This document shows positions 29,604 to 37,240 of a stretch of 64,000 nt of DNA, piece by piece. Numbering within the stretch: the first letter of the stretch is position 1; each line of letters begins with the position of its first letter. Origin of the DNA: Pseudohongiella acticola (GTDB lineage: Bacteria; Pseudomonadota; Gammaproteobacteria; Pseudomonadales; Pseudohongiellaceae); the NCBI RefSeq assembly GCF_001758195.1, contig NZ_MASR01000003.1, positions 186,001-250,000 of the forward strand, read 5' to 3'. The notes beneath the pieces were generated by a model. That model was not told the DNA's origin. It made no database searches and was given only the letters and a program-made list of their open reading frames with translations. The translations under genes and the position numbers were made by a program.

Positions 29604-30221
29604 ATGTCTGAATATCGTTTCCCAAACCTTCTCAGAGGGCTGGCTGCTATCGCAGCAACCAAAACCTGCCGCTGGGCCGGGCTGGGATTACTGGGCTCTT
29701 TGATCACATCGCTGGGCGTCCAGGCGCAATCCATCGATCCATTGGCGGCAGCCCAGGAAAGCTTTGAAAATCCGGTCAAGTACGCGATCTACTCGGCCGC
29801 CTGGCATCTTAACAGTAACGCCGGGCTTCGTGTTGTGGCACAAAACCAGAGCGAATCAGCCATCAGACTGGAAAGCATCCTGTTTCGTGACGAAACCGGT
29901 GAGCAGACAGATGCGAAGTTGCAACTGGACATGGTGGTGCCCGCACAGGCGTGGGCAGAGGTCGAGTTACCTTATCAGGACCTGTTGTCTGGCAATGACT
30001 GCGTTGATCGCACCATGGAAGACGACTGGAAGCTGGTGGAGATTTCCAACTATACGCTTAACCCGTCAGTGCGCGGGCTGATTATCGAGAACACGCGCTC
30101 CTTCCGAATCTATCAGTGTGTCCGTAATGTTCATACCGTGTGGACGTCGCCTGAAGATGGCACTGAACAGTCACAGAATCAGTGGCTGATGTACCACTTC
30201 GAACGCCTGCCGCTGGACTGA
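29604..30221 (+). CDS. Exported protein of unknown function
   Basis: 205 residues, not recognised. A Sec signal is likely (hydrophobic GLGLLGSLITSLGVQAQ after an RGLAAIAATKTCRW start), leaving a mature domain of about 160 residues with beta-strand patterning. Two cysteine-containing segments (GNDCVDRTMEDDW and RIYQCVRNVHTVWTS) could form a disulfide. I prefer the ATG at 29604; one at 29589 adds five residues. It is monocistronic in appearance, divergent from apbC. Confidence 0.7.
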   Translation: MSEYRFPNLLRGLAAIAATKTCRWAGLGLLGSLITSLGVQAQSIDPLAAAQESFENPVKYAIYSAAWHLNSNAGLRVVAQNQSESAIRLESILFRDETGEQTDAKLQLDMVVPAQAWAEVELPYQDLLSGNDCVDRTMEDDWKLVEISNYTLNPSVRGLIIENTRSFRIYQCVRNVHTVWTSPEDGTEQSQNQWLMYHFERLPLD

Positions 30222-30252
30222 AAAGCGCCTGTGGCAACAACTAAAAGCGCCT
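30222..30252. repeat. Paired AAAAGCGCCTG motifs
   Basis: AAAAGCGCCTG occurs at 30222-30232 and again at 30242-30252, 20 bases apart, between convergent genes. A related AAGCGCCTG is also present near 165-175, 208-217, 29561-29570 and 59844-59852. Confidence 0.55.
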
Positions 30253-30282
30253 GCGGCTCCGCCAACGCCCCGTTCGCGACCG

Positions 30283-30933
30283 TCAATTTCCCAGCTGTCG
30301 GGCCTCACGCACCAATGTGTCCTTGCGTGCCTCAAGCTCTGAGATCAACGATTTCTGCAGCGGCTCTACGGTCTGCCCCTGTGCATCAACATTTTCATAT
30401 TTAAGCTGCTCGCTGGCCAGCATCTGCAGGAGCTCTTCCGCCGCCGTAATGGCTTCCGCAAGCTTGGCATTGGCCTGCTCGCGCCGCTGAATTCGGGCAT
30501 CCGCTTCCACTACTTCGCGTTCAAGCGCCGCAATTCTCTCATTTTGCTCGCTCAGCATGCGCGCCCGGTCCGCAGCTTCCTGCTGACTTTGCAGGGCTGC
30601 CGCCTGACGCGCCCTGGCGGCCGCTTCACGCTCCGCCTCGGCTCTGGCCTCTGCCTGCACAGCACGCTCTCTCTCTACCCGCTCAAGCTCTGCTCGCAGC
30701 TCTCGCTCTGACTGCTCAGCGGCCAGTCTGGCCTCCTGCGCCTGTTGCGCCCGCGCGGCCATGGCACGAGCCTCCGCTTCAGCCGCTGCAGCCTCCTGCT
30801 GGGCCTGCATAGCCTCCTGTTCGGCGCGCTGCCCGGCGCAGGCAGACAGCGCCAGCAGCAACACCAGGCCGCTCAGGCGCAGTGGTCGCAAGAAGCCGCC
30901 CAGGCGCAATGGTCTATGTAAGGAGTTATTCAT
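30283..30933 (-). CDS. Coiled-coil lipoprotein, Ala/Glu-rich
   Basis: About 216 residues from the ATG at 30933, which precedes a lipoprotein signal ending in LSAC (LLLALSACAGQ). The mature part is almost entirely coiled coil of Ala, Glu, Gln and Arg heptads (roughly residues 30-175), then a short tail. Such proteins often sit as spacers or scaffolds in the periplasm. No named family is recognised. A longer frame starting at 31005 would put a hydrophilic stretch before the signal, so it is less likely. Confidence 0.72.
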   Translation of the reverse strand: MNNSLHRPLRLGGFLRPLRLSGLVLLLALSACAGQRAEQEAMQAQQEAAAAEAEARAMAARAQQAQEARLAAEQSERELRAELERVERERAVQAEARAEAEREAAARARQAAALQSQQEAADRARMLSEQNERIAALEREVVEADARIQRREQANAKLAEAITAAEELLQMLASEQLKYENVDAQGQTVEPLQKSLISELEARKDTLVREARQLGN

Positions 30934-31138
30934 TAGCATACCCTTCAAATACATCGAATCCAGCGTGTACTTTATAATGACTGAGGTCACGCTGACCAGT
31001 GCCACACAACGAATCAGCCAAAAACCATTGATTTACTGACCCTAACCGATGACGGCACTGAAAATTCATACGCAATTACTTTATAATTGTGACTCAATAT
31101 TGAATCCTACGCTCCGGCAAACCCCCAGGCCCTGCACT

Positions 31139-32497
31139 ATGACCGCACCCAGTACCCGGCAACCTCGCACACGGCGGCGACACATCTGGCGCTTGCTGTC
31201 AGTGTTGCTGCTGGCAGGTGTGTTGCTGGTACTCAGTGCGCTTAGCCTGAGCCCCAGCGTCCCACACCCGGGTGCTCTCAGCAGCAGCGATATACGCAAC
31301 ATAGAACAACTGATCGTCGACAACAGTCCGGAGCAGTTTCGCAGTCGAGGCGAACGCCAATTACAACTGAATGCCGACGAGTTAAATCTACTGACAGCGT
31401 TTGTTCTGGCCAATGTGCCACAGACGCGGGACATTGCCACGAGATTCAGCCTGGACGATGACACGGCTCAGGCATGGATGAGTATTCCGCAACACCTGGG
31501 GCCCTTCACGGTTTACCTGAACCTGCACGCGCAGTTTGCTCAGGATCAGGGACGGGCAAGGCTTATGTCCCTGCATGCGGGCTATCTACCGATCCCGCGA
31601 CGAATCATGCGTGGCGCCGAAAATATGCTCGGCGACAGGCTCGAATCAGCCAGTGCAGTGAACCAGGAGTTGGCTGAGCTGCGTCATGGCATCAGTTCTG
31701 TTGCCCTCAGCAATGATCGGTTACACCTGACGCTGCAATGGGAACCCGCCGTGCTCGAACAGTTACGGGCACAGGCACGGCAATTTTTCATGACCGATGA
31801 GGACCGTCAGCGTCTGCTAGGCTACTACACCTTTATTGGCGATATCGCGCGCCAGGCTGCACCCGAAGGCTCCACCGTATCGCTGCACAACTTCATGCCC
31901 GACCTGTTTGCCCGCGCCGGTGAACGCTCAGCCAACGGCAGTGCCATTGCCGAGAATCGCAGTCTTTTACAGGCACTGTCGCTGTATGTTAACGACATCA
32001 GTGTTCGCGAATTACTGGACGGCATACCTGATGACAGCGTGTATGCCCCTCCGGCGCTGCGTGTCACGCTTTACCAGCGGCACGATCTGGGCCGGCACTT
32101 TGTAAGCGCGGCAGCCATCACAGCGTCCGCTGGCGTCGGTATCGCCGAGGTTCTGGCGAACAGTAAAGAAGTGTATGATGCGCGCTACACCAGCGGTTTC
32201 AGTTTCAGCGACATGACCGCCAACGTCGCGGGACTGACTCTCGGCGAGGCCGCTACAGAAAGCGAAACCAGTGCGCGCGCGCTGCAAATCTGGTTGCGAG
32301 ATGCCCGTGCCGAATCGGGCTATATGCCGGAGCCTGACAGTGTCGGTGATGGCATGTCTGAAGAGGCCTTTGCTGAACATTACAGCGACCGTAACAGTCC
32401 GATGTATCAGGACAGGCTGCAAGCCATCGAGGCCAGAGTCAGCGCCCTGCCACTTTATACACGTCCGGACACAAATCAGGACGCGGGGACACCATAA
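31139..32497 (+). CDS. Membrane-anchored periplasmic protein of unknown function
   Basis: 452 residues from the ATG at 31139. A basic N-terminus (RQPRTRRRH) and one helix (about residues 18-38) anchor a large periplasmic domain. The C-terminal region has HFVSAAAITASAGVG, a glutamate/aspartate stretch (KEVYDA) and SGFSFSDMTANVAG, a spacing reminiscent of the YfiM/DUF2279 type, but this is a weak likeness. No named family is otherwise recognised. It is monocistronic in appearance and precedes the PLP enzyme gene by 56 bases. Confidence 0.68.
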   Translation: MTAPSTRQPRTRRRHIWRLLSVLLLAGVLLVLSALSLSPSVPHPGALSSSDIRNIEQLIVDNSPEQFRSRGERQLQLNADELNLLTAFVLANVPQTRDIATRFSLDDDTAQAWMSIPQHLGPFTVYLNLHAQFAQDQGRARLMSLHAGYLPIPRRIMRGAENMLGDRLESASAVNQELAELRHGISSVALSNDRLHLTLQWEPAVLEQLRAQARQFFMTDEDRQRLLGYYTFIGDIARQAAPEGSTVSLHNFMPDLFARAGERSANGSAIAENRSLLQALSLYVNDISVRELLDGIPDDSVYAPPALRVTLYQRHDLGRHFVSAAAITASAGVGIAEVLANSKEVYDARYTSGFSFSDMTANVAGLTLGEAATESETSARALQIWLRDARAESGYMPEPDSVGDGMSEEAFAEHYSDRNSPMYQDRLQAIEARVSALPLYTRPDTNQDAGTP

Positions 32498-32553
32498 CAG
32501 CCAGAACAGGCCCTCACGCCTCGCTGCAACAGCCTATCAGGGAACAACAGAAA

Positions 32554-33792
32554 ATGAGCAAAAACAAAGAGCAAGGGTTTAGCACTCGCAACCTGCATGC
32601 TGACCGCGCCGACAAACCTGAACATGGCGTGCTGCATAAACCCATCCATACGTCGGTGGCCTACACGTACGACGACGCCCGCGACCTGGCAGCAGTATTC
32701 CAGGGCAAAATGGCCGGCTTCAGCTACGGCCGTCAGCAGAATCCCACTGTCAACGCGCTGCAGGCACGCATTACAAAAATGGAACAGGGCCTGACCAGCA
32801 CCGCTTTTGCCACTGGCATGGCAGCCATTGGCTCCACCCTGTTTGCCTTGTTGCGTGCCGGCGACCATATGATTGCCAGTGCCTTTCTGTTCGGTAATAC
32901 CAACAGCCTGTTCAATTCGTTCCGAAATTTTGGTATCGAAGTCAGCTTTGTTGACACCACCAGCGCCAGTGCCGTGGCAGCCGCCATTCAGGACAACACA
33001 CGCCTGGTGTTTACCGAGACCATAGCCAACCCGGTCACTCAGGTCGCCGATCTGGAGGGCATCGGCCAGCTGTGCCAGCAGCACGGGCTGATCTACCTGG
33101 TGGACAATACCATGACGTCGCCCTGGCTGTTCCAGCCTGTCAGCGTCGGTGCCAGTTTTGTTGTCAATTCGCTGACCAAAACCATCGGCGGCCATGGCAA
33201 CGCCCTGGGCGGCATGCTCACTGACACCGGCCTGTTCGACTGGAGCAGTTACGACAACATTTTTGATAACTATCGCAATGGCGATGTCAGGCTCTGGGGT
33301 ACGACGCAGGTGCGAAAAAAAGGGCTGCGCGACTTCGGCGCCACCTTAGGCCCGGAGGCAGCACACCATCTCGCCATCGGCTCAGAAACCCTGCCGCTGC
33401 GGATGGACCGTACCTGCGACAATGCCCAGTCGCTGGCGGAGTTCTGCGAAAAAAATCCGGCCATCAAGCAGGTCTATTATCCTGGTCTGCCACATCACCC
33501 ACAACACAAAAGAGCCACCTCACTTTTTAAAAAATACGGCTCGATCATGAGCATTGACCTGGCCGACCATATCGATTGCTTCGACTTCCTGAACCGGCTG
33601 CAATGTGTGGTCTCGTCCAGCAACCTCGGCGATACTCGCACGCTTGCGATACCGGTTGCGCACACGATTTATTATGAAATGGGTGCAGAGCGTCGGGCAT
33701 CCATGGGTGTCAGCGATAACATGATTCGCCTGTCGGTTGGCATAGAGGACATCGATGACCTGCTGCAGGACTTCAGCCAGGCGCTCAGTTAG
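32554..33792 (+). CDS. Cystathionine gamma-synthase family PLP enzyme
   Basis: 412-residue fold-type I PLP enzyme of the Cys/Met metabolism family. The PLP lysine lies in NSLTKTIGGHGNALGG. HKPIHTSVAYTYDDARDLAAVF, FSYGRQQNPTVNALQARI and ATGMAAIGSTLFALL are characteristic, and the C-terminus carries VSSSNLGDTRTLAIPVAHT and the substrate-carboxylate region RLSVGIED. It could be an O-acyl-homoserine sulfhydrylase or a gamma-lyase; sequence alone does not settle it. It is followed after 24 bases by a Rieske protein gene, an unusual partner. Confidence 0.88.
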   Translation: MSKNKEQGFSTRNLHADRADKPEHGVLHKPIHTSVAYTYDDARDLAAVFQGKMAGFSYGRQQNPTVNALQARITKMEQGLTSTAFATGMAAIGSTLFALLRAGDHMIASAFLFGNTNSLFNSFRNFGIEVSFVDTTSASAVAAAIQDNTRLVFTETIANPVTQVADLEGIGQLCQQHGLIYLVDNTMTSPWLFQPVSVGASFVVNSLTKTIGGHGNALGGMLTDTGLFDWSSYDNIFDNYRNGDVRLWGTTQVRKKGLRDFGATLGPEAAHHLAIGSETLPLRMDRTCDNAQSLAEFCEKNPAIKQVYYPGLPHHPQHKRATSLFKKYGSIMSIDLADHIDCFDFLNRLQCVVSSSNLGDTRTLAIPVAHTIYYEMGAERRASMGVSDNMIRLSVGIEDIDDLLQDFSQALS

Positions 33793-33816
33793 CATTTAAA
33801 GAGGACAGACCCGGAC

Positions 33817-34161
33817 ATGATCACGCTGTGTCATCATCACGATATAGAGGAAGGACGCGCCAAGGGCTTCGAAGTCAGTGGCAAATATGTTTTTGCGGTT
33901 AAAAAGGATGACCGCATTTACGTCTACTACAACTACTGCCCACACCTGGGCACGCCGCTGGAGTGGCTGGAAGATCAGTTCATGGATCCGGATGGCACCT
34001 TTATACAGTGCGCCACCCATGGCGCACTGTTTGTTGTGGAAGACGGTCAGTGCATTTCCGGCCCGTGCCGAGGCAAGTCGTTGAAAACCATTCCGCATGA
34101 AAACGGTAATGGTTTTATCATGGTCAATGAAAATGACATCGCTCTGCTCGGGCGCATTTGA
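33817..34161 (+). CDS. Small Rieske [2Fe-2S] protein
   Basis: 114-residue Rieske domain protein. Cluster ligands appear as CPHLGTPL (CxH) and CATHGALF (CxxH), the classic pair. It has no membrane segment, so it is a soluble ferredoxin-like electron carrier similar to NirD or dioxygenase ferredoxins. It lies directly behind the PLP sulfur enzyme and is probably cotranscribed, but the redox partner is unknown. Confidence 0.92.
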   Translation: MITLCHHHDIEEGRAKGFEVSGKYVFAVKKDDRIYVYYNYCPHLGTPLEWLEDQFMDPDGTFIQCATHGALFVVEDGQCISGPCRGKSLKTIPHENGNGFIMVNENDIALLGRI

Positions 34162-34180
34162 CTGACCATTCCGGCGTTAA

Positions 34181-35377
34181 TCAGGACAGGGCCCGTTGCA
34201 GGCGCTCGGCTGCCAGCTCCAGCCGGGGCATGGCGTTGGTAAACGCAAAACGCACGTAAGTGTTAGCGTTATGGGCACCAAAATCAGTACCGGGAGTTAC
34301 CGCAACACCGTGTTCCTCCAGCAACATGCGACAGAACGCTTCACTGTCGTCTGCAAAACGCTCAATGCCGGCGTAACAATAAAATGCACCGTCCGCCTGC
34401 CAGGGCAGCGAAAAACCCATCGACCGCAGTGCGTCACAGAGAAAGTCACGCCGCTGCCGAAAAGCGGCCCGACGCTGCTCCAGCACTTCAATCACATCGT
34501 CATCAAAGGCGCGCAAGGCTGCATGTTGAGCTGGCGTCGGTGCAGCAATAAACAGGTTCTGCGCCAGCACATTGGCAGGGGCAGCCAGTGACTGTGGCAC
34601 CACCAGCCAGCCAACCCGCCAGCCAGTCATACCAAAGTATTTGGAGAAGCTGTTGACCAGCAGATTATTCGGGTGGCAGCGCAACGCCGTGGGCAGATTG
34701 CCCAGCGCGCACGAATCAGCTGGACTGTCAGGGTAATCCAGCCCCTGGTAAATCTCATCCATCAACAAATGCACACTGTGTTTTGCCGCCCAATCGCTCA
34801 ATGCCTGCACCTCCGTCGGCGGTATCACGGCACCAGTCGGGTTAGCGGGCGAGGCCAGCCACAACCCTTTAACGGACGGGTTATAGGCCAGGTCAAGCTG
34901 CGCTAAAGAAGGTGCCGGCTGGCCCGGAGACGCCGGCGGAATCAGCACCGCCTTGCCGCCCACCAGGTGCACATAATTGCGATTACAGGGATAGGATGGA
35001 TCCGGCATCAGCACCGTGTCACCGGCATTCAGCAGAAGGTTGGCAGCCAGCACCAGAGCGCCGCTGGCACCGGGAGTCACCAGGATTCGGGACGGGTCTA
35101 CGTCAACGCCGTGATGGTCAGCATAGAATCGGGCAATCCGCTCGCGCAAAGCCGGCAGACCCGCTGCCGGTGTATAGGCGGTATGCCCCTGCTGTAGTGC
35201 CCTGACTCCAGCCGCAACAATCTGTGGTGCGGTGGCAAAATCCGGCTCCCCGACTTCAAGGTGCACAATATCCACACCGCTTTGCTCAAGCTGCCGGGCA
35301 CGCTCGAGCACGTCCATGACACGAAAGGGATTGATGAGACGGTTTCGGTCGGCCGCCTCCGGTCTGAAATCTGACAT
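34181..35377 (-). CDS. Class I/II PLP aminotransferase
   Basis: 398-residue aminotransferase of the aspartate-type fold I family, from the ATG at 35377 (MSDFRPEAAD). The PLP lysine is in VNSFSKYFGMTGWRVGW, and IRFADG-type substrate arginine and ANPTGAVI motifs are visible. The same gene type lies next to dksA in Pseudomonas, where it is uncharacterised. HisC function cannot be excluded given the missing hisC, but the sequence looks like a general aspartate/alanine-type enzyme. A longer frame from 35467 adds residues with no similarity. Confidence 0.88.
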   Translation of the reverse strand: MSDFRPEAADRNRLINPFRVMDVLERARQLEQSGVDIVHLEVGEPDFATAPQIVAAGVRALQQGHTAYTPAAGLPALRERIARFYADHHGVDVDPSRILVTPGASGALVLAANLLLNAGDTVLMPDPSYPCNRNYVHLVGGKAVLIPPASPGQPAPSLAQLDLAYNPSVKGLWLASPANPTGAVIPPTEVQALSDWAAKHSVHLLMDEIYQGLDYPDSPADSCALGNLPTALRCHPNNLLVNSFSKYFGMTGWRVGWLVVPQSLAAPANVLAQNLFIAAPTPAQHAALRAFDDDVIEVLEQRRAAFRQRRDFLCDALRSMGFSLPWQADGAFYCYAGIERFADDSEAFCRMLLEEHGVAVTPGTDFGAHNANTYVRFAFTNAMPRLELAAERLQRALS

Positions 35378-35695
35378 ATTAACCCTGCATAATGCCCGAT
35401 AGCCGCGAATAGCGGTGAGCGATCTCAAGAGCGGCGAACATAGCATTTTTTGTAGCTTGGGCGCCAATAATCTGGTAGTTTACTGCGCTTGCCGTCTCAG
35501 ACCCGTCTGCACCGGAGCGTGCTGCACATGATTCGGCTCTGTTTCTGTTGGCAAGCGCGCAGGATCGCGCTACTGTTGAGAGTACAATTCTGGCCACGCT
35601 GGCCCGCACGCCGGATCCTTTTACCGGTTTGCGATCACCGGGGATAAGGCGTCAGAATTCTGGAAAACCCGCGAGGGTATGAGGCCTGGTTCACC
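35378..35695. other. 318-base region upstream of dksA
   Basis: No convincing gene is seen here. It contains the start region of the minus-strand aminotransferase and a likely dksA promoter at 35548-35576. Short open frames here lack ribosome binding sites and family similarity. Confidence 0.6.
35548..35576 (+). promoter_or_regulatory. Sigma-70-like promoter of dksA
   Basis: TTGGCA (35548-35553) and TACTGT (35571-35576) are 17 bases apart and lie about 120 bases before the dksA ATG, giving a leader of roughly 110 bases. Confidence 0.4.
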
Positions 35696-36142
35696 ATGTC
35701 CAAGAAAGAAACACCTGCTGTTAGTGCGTCCGTTCTCAAGAACTTCACTCCCTATAAAGTCAAGAAGGGAGAAGAGTACATGAACGAGCCACAGAGAGAA
35801 CACTTCAAGATGATTCTGCGTCAGTGGCGCAACCAGCTGATGGAAGAAGTCGACCGCACTGTGCATCACTTGCAGGATGACGCGGCCAACTACCCTGATC
35901 CGGCCGATCGCGCTACCCAGGAAGAAGAATTCAGTCTGGAGCTGCGAACACGTGACCGTGAGCGCAAACTGATCAAGAAGATCGACTCTACGATCGAAAA
36001 GATTGCTCAGGATGACTACGGATTCTGTGAATCCTGTGGCATCGAAATCGGCATCCGTCGTCTGGAAGCACGTCCGACTGCAGACAAGTGCATCGACTGC
36101 AAAACCCTGGACGAAATTCGCGAGAAGCAGTGGGGCGCCTGA
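35696..36142 (+). CDS. dksA: RNA polymerase-binding transcription factor DksA
   Basis: 148-residue DksA, the ppGpp cofactor that adjusts rRNA and amino-acid promoter activity through the polymerase secondary channel. The coiled-coil tip lies in the DYPDPADRA-type region ([15 protein letters not shown]), and the C4 zinc finger is complete: C111, C114, C132 and C135. Full length is the family norm. A second ATG (M29) has a strong Shine-Dalgarno, but homologues start at the first. gluQRS begins ten bases after the stop. Confidence 0.98.
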   Translation: MSKKETPAVSASVLKNFTPYKVKKGEEYMNEPQREHFKMILRQWRNQLMEEVDRTVHHLQDDAANYPDPADRATQEEEFSLELRTRDRERKLIKKIDSTIEKIAQDDYGFCESCGIEIGIRRLEARPTADKCIDCKTLDEIREKQWGA

Positions 36143-36152
36143 TTTTCCTGAG

Positions 36153-37052
36153 ATGACAGTCGCCAGCGACCACATCATCGGCCGGTTCGCCCCATCACCC
36201 AGTGGTGCTCTTCATTTTGGTTCCCTGCTCGCCGCTCTGGCGAGCTTTCTCGATATCCGCTCACGCGGCGGTCAATGGCTGCTGCGTATGGAAGACCTGG
36301 ATCCCGCCCGTGAACCTGAAGGCGCTGCCGATCAGATTTTACGGATTCTGGAAGATCTTGCCCTTACCTGGGACGGACCCGTTCTGTATCAAAGCCAGCG
36401 TATTGACGCCTACGAGGCGGCCATGGTCGAGCTGTCAGAACGCGGACTGACTTACCCCTGCGACTGCTCCCGGCAGCGAGTCCGGGCAATGGGAGGCATT
36501 TACGACAATCTCTGCCGCACCCGACAATCCCCACCGGCCGGCAACAGCGCAACCCGGTTCAAAGTACCGGCACAGAACTACACCTTCGACGACCGCATTC
36601 AGGGTCATTATCAGCAGGACCTGATTCACGAATGCGGCGATTTTGTCTTGCGTCGGCGTGATGGCCTGATCGCTTACCAGCTCGCCGTGGTGGTGGATGA
36701 TGAATGGCAGGGCATTACCGATATCCTGCGCGGACATGATCTGCTGGATTCAACACCCAGGCAAATGGCACTGCAACAGGCACTGGGATATCAGCAGCCA
36801 GATTACGCACATATCCCGGTCGCGACCAACCAGAGTGGCCAGAAGCTCAGCAAGCAGCACTTTGCCCGCCCCCTGCAGCGAGACAGCGCGACAGATTATC
36901 TTTACCAGGCACTGACATTCCTGCACCAACAGCCTCCACTCGGGCTGCGCAACGCCCCTCCGTCAGAACTGGTCGCGTGGGCAATAACAAACTGGGATAT
37001 ACAGCATGTGCCCAAGTTAGCTACTATCCCTGTCAATTCTTCGTACAGCTGA
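36153..37052 (+). CDS. gluQ: Glutamyl-Q tRNA(Asp) synthetase
   Basis: 299-residue truncated class I synthetase that glutamylates queuosine in the anticodon of tRNA-Asp. The HIGH-like RFAPSPSGALHFGSLLAALAS motif, the zinc-region cysteines YPCDCSRQR and the KMSKS-like QKLSKQH are visible, and the anticodon-binding domain is absent. The start is the ATG at 36153, since the frame upstream lies inside dksA. It sits in the conserved dksA-gluQ-cbr order of Pseudomonas. Confidence 0.96.
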   Translation: MTVASDHIIGRFAPSPSGALHFGSLLAALASFLDIRSRGGQWLLRMEDLDPAREPEGAADQILRILEDLALTWDGPVLYQSQRIDAYEAAMVELSERGLTYPCDCSRQRVRAMGGIYDNLCRTRQSPPAGNSATRFKVPAQNYTFDDRIQGHYQQDLIHECGDFVLRRRDGLIAYQLAVVVDDEWQGITDILRGHDLLDSTPRQMALQQALGYQQPDYAHIPVATNQSGQKLSKQHFARPLQRDSATDYLYQALTFLHQQPPLGLRNAPPSELVAWAITNWDIQHVPKLATIPVNSSYS

Positions 37053-37063
37053 CGACGGACACC

Positions 37064-37240
37064 ATGTATATTCCACCCTCAACGCTGATATTTCTGGTAT
37101 TTACCTACCTGCTGTTTCTGCTTAGCGTCGACTGGGCACTGAATGCCGATGGCGCCTGGTATCGACCCTTTGTCATCTGCTTTGCCGTCATTGCTCTGGC
37201 CGCATGGGCCTATCGGGAACAGAACGTCGATGAGCTTTGA
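37064..37240 (+). CDS. cbrX: Small membrane protein CbrX-like
   Basis: 58-residue protein with two hydrophobic segments (LIFLVFTYLLFLLSVDWAL and PFVICFAVIALAAWAYREQ). It has the position, size and membrane nature of CbrX of Pseudomonas, which precedes cbrA. It overlaps the cbrA start by 11 bases, indicating translational coupling. Its role is thought to be in expression or assembly of CbrA. The longer upstream frame has no ribosome binding site. Confidence 0.78.
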   Translation: MYIPPSTLIFLVFTYLLFLLSVDWALNADGAWYRPFVICFAVIALAAWAYREQNVDEL

